A stretch of DNA of 18,127 bases, taken from the NCBI GenBank assembly GCA_038214535.1, contig JBBQRS010000095.1, positions 1 through 18,127 on the forward strand. Direction: 5' to 3'. The notes below the pieces were generated by a model. The model was given only the letters and a program-made list of their open reading frames with translations. It was not told the DNA's origin and did not search any database. Made by a program: the position numbers and the translations under genes. Positions 14,527 through 18,127 of this stretch are shown here, piece after piece (position 1 is the stretch's first letter; every line of letters begins with the position of its first letter). The stretch is from JBBQRS01 sp038214535. GTDB taxonomy: Bacteria; Chloroflexota; Anaerolineae; CG2-30-64-16.

Positions 14527-16263
14527 ATGTCACTTAATACTACGGACGGATTGATTGCCCCGTATGGGGATGTTTTGGTCAACCTGCTGGTCTCTCCCGA
14601 AGACGCGCCGGCAGTCAAGGCGCATGCTTCGACGCTGCCTTCGATCCAGGTATCGGAACGCGTGGTTTGCGATCTGGAATTGTTGGCCTCCGGCGCGTTC
14701 TCGCCGCTCGACCGCTTCATGGGGCAGGAAGATTATCAGCGCGTGCTCGCCGAGATGCGCCTGAGCAGCGGGCACATTTTCCCGATCCCGGTGGTTCTGC
14801 CGGTCGAGGCGAACCCCGATATTCAAGTGGGGCAGGACATCGCGCTGCGGAACGCCAAGAACGAACTGCTCGCTGTGATGACGGTCGAGGAAATGTATCC
14901 GTGGGACCTGGAAGAGACGGCGCAAAAGGTCTTCGGCTCAACCGATCTGCGGCATCCGCTGGTGGCCGAAATGCACCGCTGGGGACCGCTCAACATCTCG
15001 GGCCGGCTGCGCGTGTTGCAAATGCCCACGCACTACGATTTCCGCGAGCTACGCCTGACGCCCGCCGAAACGCGGGCGCGCCTGGCGACCTACGGCCACT
15101 CGAATGTTGTGGCCTTCCAGACCCGCAACCCACTGCACCGCGTGCATGAGGAGCTGACCAAGCGTGCGGCGCAGGAAGTGGACGGCGTGTTGTTGCTGCA
15201 TCCGGTGGTCGGGATGACCAAGCCGGGCGACGTGGATCACTTCACGCGCGTGCGCACCTACAAGGCGCTGGCCGACCGTTATTACGACAAAGGTCGGATT
15301 TTGCTGGCGCTGCTGCCGTTGGCGATGCGGATGGGCGGCCCCAGGGAAGCCCTCTGGCATGCCGTTATCCGTCGCAACTATGGCGCGAACTTCCTCATCG
15401 TCGGGCGCGACCATGCGGGGCCGGGCAACGATTCCACCGGCAAGCCGTTCTACGGGCCATACGATGCGCAGGAGCTGGTCAGCCAGTATGAGGATGAGTT
15501 GGGCGTGAAGATGGTGCCGTTCCGCCAGTTCGTCTATCTTCCTGCTGAAGGCCGCTACGAGGAAGTCTCGCGGATTGCGGCCGACGCGAAGACCGCAGAC
15601 ATTTCGGGCACGCAGGTGCGCGAGGAGTATCTCAACAACGGCCGCCAACTGCCCGACTGGTTCACGCGGCCCGAAGTCGCGGAGATCCTGGCGGAGAGCT
15701 ACCCGCCACGCCACAAGCAGGGCGTATGCATCTGGTTCACCGGTCTGAGCGGGGCGGGCAAGTCCACCACAGCGGAGGTGCTGACCGAGCTGCTGTTGCA
15801 AGAAGGGCGGCAAGTCACCGTGCTGGATGGCGATGTGGTGCGCACGCATCTTTCCAAAGGGCTGGGGTTCAGCAAGGAAGACCGCGATACCAACATCCGG
15901 CGCATCGGTTACGTGGCCGCGGAAATTGTGCGGCACGGCGGCACGGTGGTGTGCGCGGCGGTCAGCCCGTATCGCGCCACCCGCAACGATGTGCGTGCGA
16001 TGGCCGGGACGGATCACTTCGTCGAGGTCTTTGTGGATACACCGCTGGCGGTCTGTGAAGATCGCGACCTTAAGGGGCTGTATGCGAAGGCGCGCCGCGG
16101 CGAACTGACCGGCTTCACCGGGATTGACGACCCCTATGAGGAACCGCTCAACCCGGAAATCACCCTGGACACGGTGGGGCAGACGGCGGAGGACAACGCG
16201 CGCGCGATCATCGAGTATCTGCGCAGTCGTGGCCTGCTGCGGTCAAACGGCGACGCGAAGTAA
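14527..16263 (+). CDS. sat/cysC: Bifunctional sulfate adenylyltransferase / APS kinase
   Basis: This fused enzyme makes APS from sulfate and ATP, then phosphorylates it to PAPS, in the cytoplasm. The 578-aa product has an N-terminal PUA-like and ATP sulfurylase part (~1-390) with QTRNPLHRVHE (198-208) and GRDHAGPG (293-300). The C-terminal APS kinase (~397-578) has the P-loop GLSGAGKS (406-413), LDGDVVR, RDTNIRRIGYVA and FVDTPLAVCEDRDLKGLYAKAR. Both active sites look intact. ATG 14527 is chosen because it follows the permease stop by five bases and begins a sulfurylase-like N-terminus; upstream frame is antisense or overlapping. No PAPS reductase is nearby, so the PAPS could feed sulfation or assimilation. 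Confidence 0.95.
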   Translation: MSLNTTDGLIAPYGDVLVNLLVSPEDAPAVKAHASTLPSIQVSERVVCDLELLASGAFSPLDRFMGQEDYQRVLAEMRLSSGHIFPIPVVLPVEANPDIQVGQDIALRNAKNELLAVMTVEEMYPWDLEETAQKVFGSTDLRHPLVAEMHRWGPLNISGRLRVLQMPTHYDFRELRLTPAETRARLATYGHSNVVAFQTRNPLHRVHEELTKRAAQEVDGVLLLHPVVGMTKPGDVDHFTRVRTYKALADRYYDKGRILLALLPLAMRMGGPREALWHAVIRRNYGANFLIVGRDHAGPGNDSTGKPFYGPYDAQELVSQYEDELGVKMVPFRQFVYLPAEGRYEEVSRIAADAKTADISGTQVREEYLNNGRQLPDWFTRPEVAEILAESYPPRHKQGVCIWFTGLSGAGKSTTAEVLTELLLQEGRQVTVLDGDVVRTHLSKGLGFSKEDRDTNIRRIGYVAAEIVRHGGTVVCAAVSPYRATRNDVRAMAGTDHFVEVFVDTPLAVCEDRDLKGLYAKARRGELTGFTGIDDPYEEPLNPEITLDTVGQTAEDNARAIIEYLRSRGLLRSNGDAK

Positions 16264-16269
16264 CGAGTC

Positions 16270-16345
16270 AGAATCTATCCGGGAACCTGTAGTGTAGCCC
16301 CTTGTGGCGTCCGTTGCCTGCGCCCACAAGGGGCTACACTACAGG
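16270..16345. repeat. MITE-like palindromic repeat, copy 2
   Basis: The outer end AGAATCTATCC (16270-16280) is followed by a perfect 22-bp inverted repeat: 16286-16307 with 16324-16345, arms containing TAGTGTAGCCCCTTGTGG, loop of 16 bases. The right outer end is missing or diverged. It occupies the gap between sat/cysC and rmlA, ending about 25 bases before the rmlA ribosome-binding site. In the transcript it would form a very stable hairpin that could cut read-through or alter mRNA stability. Confidence 0.85.
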
Positions 16346-16381
16346 ATTTGCGGATGTATGCGCAATCAGAAGGAGGCCGGT

Positions 16382-17254
16382 ATGAAAGGCATCATCCTTG
16401 CCGGTGGACACGGGACGCGACTCTATCCGTTGACGATGAGCGTCAGCAAGCAGATGTTGCCCGTGTACGACAAACCGATGATCTACTACCCGCTGTCTAT
16501 GCTGATGCTGGCCGGGATTCGCGAGATCCTGGTCATCAGCACACCGGAAGCGTTGCCCGGCTTCCAACGGTTGCTGGGCGAGGGCAATCAGTGGGGCCTC
16601 TCCTTCAGCTATATCGAGCAGACCGCGCCGCGCGGCTTGGCCGATGCCTTCCTGGTGGGGCGCGACTTCATCAGTGATGAACCGGTATGCCTGATCCTGG
16701 GCGATAACATCTTCTATGGGCATGGCCTGCCGGATCAGTTGCGCAAGGCCGCCGCCCTCGACCAGGGGGCGAGGGTCTTTGCTTATCCGGTCAGAGACCC
16801 GGAGCGCTACGGCGTGATCGAGTTCGACGCCGACGGCAAGGCCATCAGCATCGAGGAAAAGCCGGCGCACCCGCGCTCGCACTATGCGGTGCCGGGGCTG
16901 TACTTCTATGATGACCAGGTGGTTGCCATCGCGTCGACGCTCAAGCCGTCACCGCGTGGTGAACTGGAGATCACCGATCTGAACCGCGTCTATCTGGAGA
17001 ATGGTTTGCTGAGCGTCGAGGCGATGGGGCGCGGTGTGGCCTGGCTCGATGCGGGGACGCATGAGTCGCTGCTGCAAGCGGCGAATTTCGTGCAGGCCGT
17101 CGAAGATCGCCAGGGCATGATGATCTCTTGCCCCGAGGAGATCGCGTTTCGCATGGGCTACATCACGCGCGATGATCTGCGCGCGCTGGTGCACAGGCTG
17201 GACAGCAACCAGTACGGCCAGTACCTGACGCGTCTGGCCGAAGATCAAAACTAG
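16382..17254 (+). CDS. rmlA: Glucose-1-phosphate thymidylyltransferase
   Basis: RmlA (RfbA) joins dTTP and glucose-1-phosphate to dTDP-glucose, the first step towards dTDP-rhamnose and other deoxysugars. The 290-aa length is typical. The nucleotide-binding GGHGTRLYPLT (8-18), SKQMLPVYDKPMIYYPLS, the metal-binding Asp108 in LGDNIFYG, VIEFDADGKAISIEEKP, GLYFYDD, RGELEITDLN and WLDAGTHESLL are present and intact. ATG 16382 has AAGGAGG five bases upstream. rmlB, rmlC and rmlD are not in the window. The MITE-like repeat lies between it and the upstream operon, so it may have its own promoter or depend on read-through. Confidence 0.95.
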   Translation: MKGIILAGGHGTRLYPLTMSVSKQMLPVYDKPMIYYPLSMLMLAGIREILVISTPEALPGFQRLLGEGNQWGLSFSYIEQTAPRGLADAFLVGRDFISDEPVCLILGDNIFYGHGLPDQLRKAAALDQGARVFAYPVRDPERYGVIEFDADGKAISIEEKPAHPRSHYAVPGLYFYDDQVVAIASTLKPSPRGELEITDLNRVYLENGLLSVEAMGRGVAWLDAGTHESLLQAANFVQAVEDRQGMMISCPEEIAFRMGYITRDDLRALVHRLDSNQYGQYLTRLAEDQN

Positions 17255-17270
17255 GCGCGGCCGATAGTCT

Positions 17271-17314
17271 CCCCGCGGAGTGCGCATCCTCGGATGTGCA
17301 CTCCGCGGGGTTTT
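17271..17314. terminator. Long hairpin terminator (hairpin repeat copy B) after rmlA
   Basis: A 19-base arm (17271-17289) pairs with 17292-17310 with a single G-T wobble, with TTTT following on the plus strand. Stem core is GCGGAGTGCGCATCC. It shares 17 bases exactly with the hairpin at 2680-2711. It separates rmlA from the convergent peroxiredoxin gene. The plus strand has the better T tract. Confidence 0.85.
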
Positions 17315-17410
17315 AACGGTGTCACCCTGAGCGGGGTAACCACTCAAAGTTCGCGACGGTTGGCCTCCAGCGAAGGGTCTCGCTCTCGTAAACAGAGTCG
17401 TAGGCAATCC

Positions 17411-17911
17411 TCAGACGGCCGGCATGAGCTTCAAATTCGCCAGCGCGTTTGCCACGCTGTCTTCCGGGCTGACCTTGTACTGGACATCGGCGATCTTCCC
17501 CTCTTCATCCACCACGAAATGCGAGCGAATGATGCCGAAATACTTCTTCCCGTACATGCTCTTCTCGCCCCACACCCCGTAAAGCTCCGCGACCTTGTGG
17601 TCCTCATCTGCCAGCAGGCGGAACGGCAGGTCATACTTCGTCCTGAACTTGACGTGGCTCTCCACGGCGTCGGGGCTGATGCCCAACACGGTCGCGTTGC
17701 GCTCCTCGATTTCGGGGTAGTTGTCGCGGAACCCGCACGCCTGGGTCGTGCAACCGCTGGTCATGTCTTTCGGGTAGAAGAAGAGCACCACGCGACTGCC
17801 GCGCAGGTCGCTCAGGCGCACGGTCTCGCCATTGTCGGCGGGCAACTCAAAATCGGGGGCCATGCTGCCCACCGCAGGCACGTTTTCGGGTAAGGTTGTC
17901 TGCTTTGCCAT
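17411..17911 (-). CDS. bcp: Thioredoxin-dependent peroxiredoxin (Bcp/PrxQ type)
   Basis: Bcp/PrxQ enzymes reduce hydrogen peroxide and organic hydroperoxides with thioredoxin as donor. The 166-aa product has the thioredoxin-like start VGSMAPDFELPADNGETVRLSDLRG, the strand VVLFFYPKDMTSGCTTQACGFRD with peroxidatic Cys54 and resolving Cys59 (five apart, the PrxQ spacing), and FRLLADEDHKVAELYGVW. All active-site residues of the PxxxT(S)xxC motif are present with Pro47, Thr51 and Cys54. ATG 17911 is preceded by AGGAG and AAAGGA. An in-frame upstream ATG at 17947 would add 12 residues but lacks such a site. A half copy of the MITE-like repeat lies in its upstream region. Confidence 0.93.
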   Translation of the reverse strand: MAKQTTLPENVPAVGSMAPDFELPADNGETVRLSDLRGSRVVLFFYPKDMTSGCTTQACGFRDNYPEIEERNATVLGISPDAVESHVKFRTKYDLPFRLLADEDHKVAELYGVWGEKSMYGKKYFGIIRSHFVVDEEGKIADVQYKVSPEDSVANALANLKLMPAV

Positions 17912-17950
17912 GTCCTTTGCTCCTGTCTGAGAATTGTTTTTATTCATAAA

Positions 17951-17992
17951 ACGCCTATCTGAAACCCCGTAGTTTAGCCCCTCGTGGGCGTC
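17951..17992. repeat. MITE-like repeat, copy 3 (half copy)
   Basis: This segment matches the left half of the repeat: CGCCTATCTGAAACC, then CCGTAGTTTAGCCCC and TCGTGGGCGTC, after which similarity stops (TAAATAGC). No mirrored right arm follows in the window. It could be a truncated copy, or the left terminal inverted repeat of a longer element that contains the open frame starting at 18076. Confidence 0.65.
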
Positions 17993-18075
17993 TAAATAGC
18001 TCCACAAAAGTGGTCGGGGATTGACGTCTGGGTTTAGGATGGTGGTAGCTCAGCTTTGTACTTGGAGGCTACCCC

Positions 18076-18127
18076 ATGCGACCCGGACGCTTCATCCAAT
18101 TGGACGAGCCAGAACGCAGCGCGTTGC
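18076..18127 (+). CDS. Start of an open frame, possibly an IS630-like transposase (partial)
   Basis: Only 17 codons are in the window: MRPGRFIQLDEPERSAL, running off the right edge. GGAGG at 18064-18068 gives a good ribosome-binding site seven bases before the ATG. The pattern of a short basic start, a phrase like FIQLDEPER and then a Leu-containing helix recalls the N-terminal helix-turn-helix of IS630/Tc1-type transposases, but 17 residues are too few to prove it. A short inverted repeat (GGTAGC at 18044, GCTACC at 18068) flanks the leader. The half repeat at 17951-17992 could be its terminal inverted repeat. Confidence 0.4.
   Translation, partial: MRPGRFIQLDEPERSAL

Noticed and set aside
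15049..16017. A 322-codon minus-strand open frame
   Set aside because: It is antisense to the clearly functional sulfurylase/APS kinase and shows no recognisable protein features.
7877..17992. CRISPR-like interpretation of the repeated palindromes
   Set aside because: The copies are single, kilobases apart, without regular spacers or cas genes, and each is itself a long inverted repeat.

Overview
The window is GC-rich bacterial chromosomal DNA from an uncultured-type genome. I favour Chloroflexota (Anaerolineae-like), but this is inference from gene style only: a MacB-type exporter operon with a secreted Gly-rich accessory protein, a small basic protein with a GNYKRGNER motif, and a NERD-like protein after plsX-fabF. 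No ribosomal marker is present. The first ~90 bases are homopolymer-rich and look like a contig edge.

Layout. (1) 1-2666, plus strand: ATPase of an importer-type ABC transporter, ssb with a clear promoter and terminator, and radC. (2) 2680-7705: the remains of a minus-strand exporter operon, read right to left. It has the first ~59 codons of a HlyD-type adaptor (7705 to ~7529), then nothing of the adaptor C-terminus or the ABC ATPase, then a MacB permease lacking its N-terminus (~4826 to 3691) and an accessory secreted protein with a one-base frameshift (3659 to 2732). Where the missing part should be lies a ~2.7 kb block of plus-strand genes: a 5'-truncated FN3-like gene end, a small conserved gene, a membrane-anchored alpha/beta hydrolase, and a 3'-truncated, frameshifted fragment resembling a large serine recombinase. 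Both block edges cut genes on both sides. (3) 7817-11128, minus strand: plsX-fabF-NERD-like operon for membrane lipid synthesis, with a strong promoter, a palindrome in the leader and a terminator. (4) 11175-17314, plus strand: tRNA-Leu(GAG), UDP-HexNAc 6-dehydrogenase, UDP-uronate 4-epimerase, a TauE/SafE permease, a fused ATP sulfurylase/APS kinase, and rmlA. Together these would supply UDP-HexNAc uronates, PAPS and dTDP-glucose, a plausible precursor set for a sulfated, uronate-containing surface polysaccharide. (5) 17411-18127: a Bcp/PrxQ peroxiredoxin on the minus strand, then the start of a gene that may be a transposase.

Two dispersed repeat families are visible. One is a palindromic MITE-like element (7877-7970, 16270-16345, a half copy at 17951-17992, a possible tip at 114-131). 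Its half copy lies directly upstream of the possible transposase start, so it may be a non-autonomous derivative of that element. The other is a shorter hairpin (2680-2711 and 17271-17314), in both cases between the ends of convergent genes.

The most notable structures are the block replacement inside the exporter operon, the MITE family with its possible parent, and the sulfate-activation plus uronate cluster. I see no CRISPR array, rRNA, prophage or defence system.
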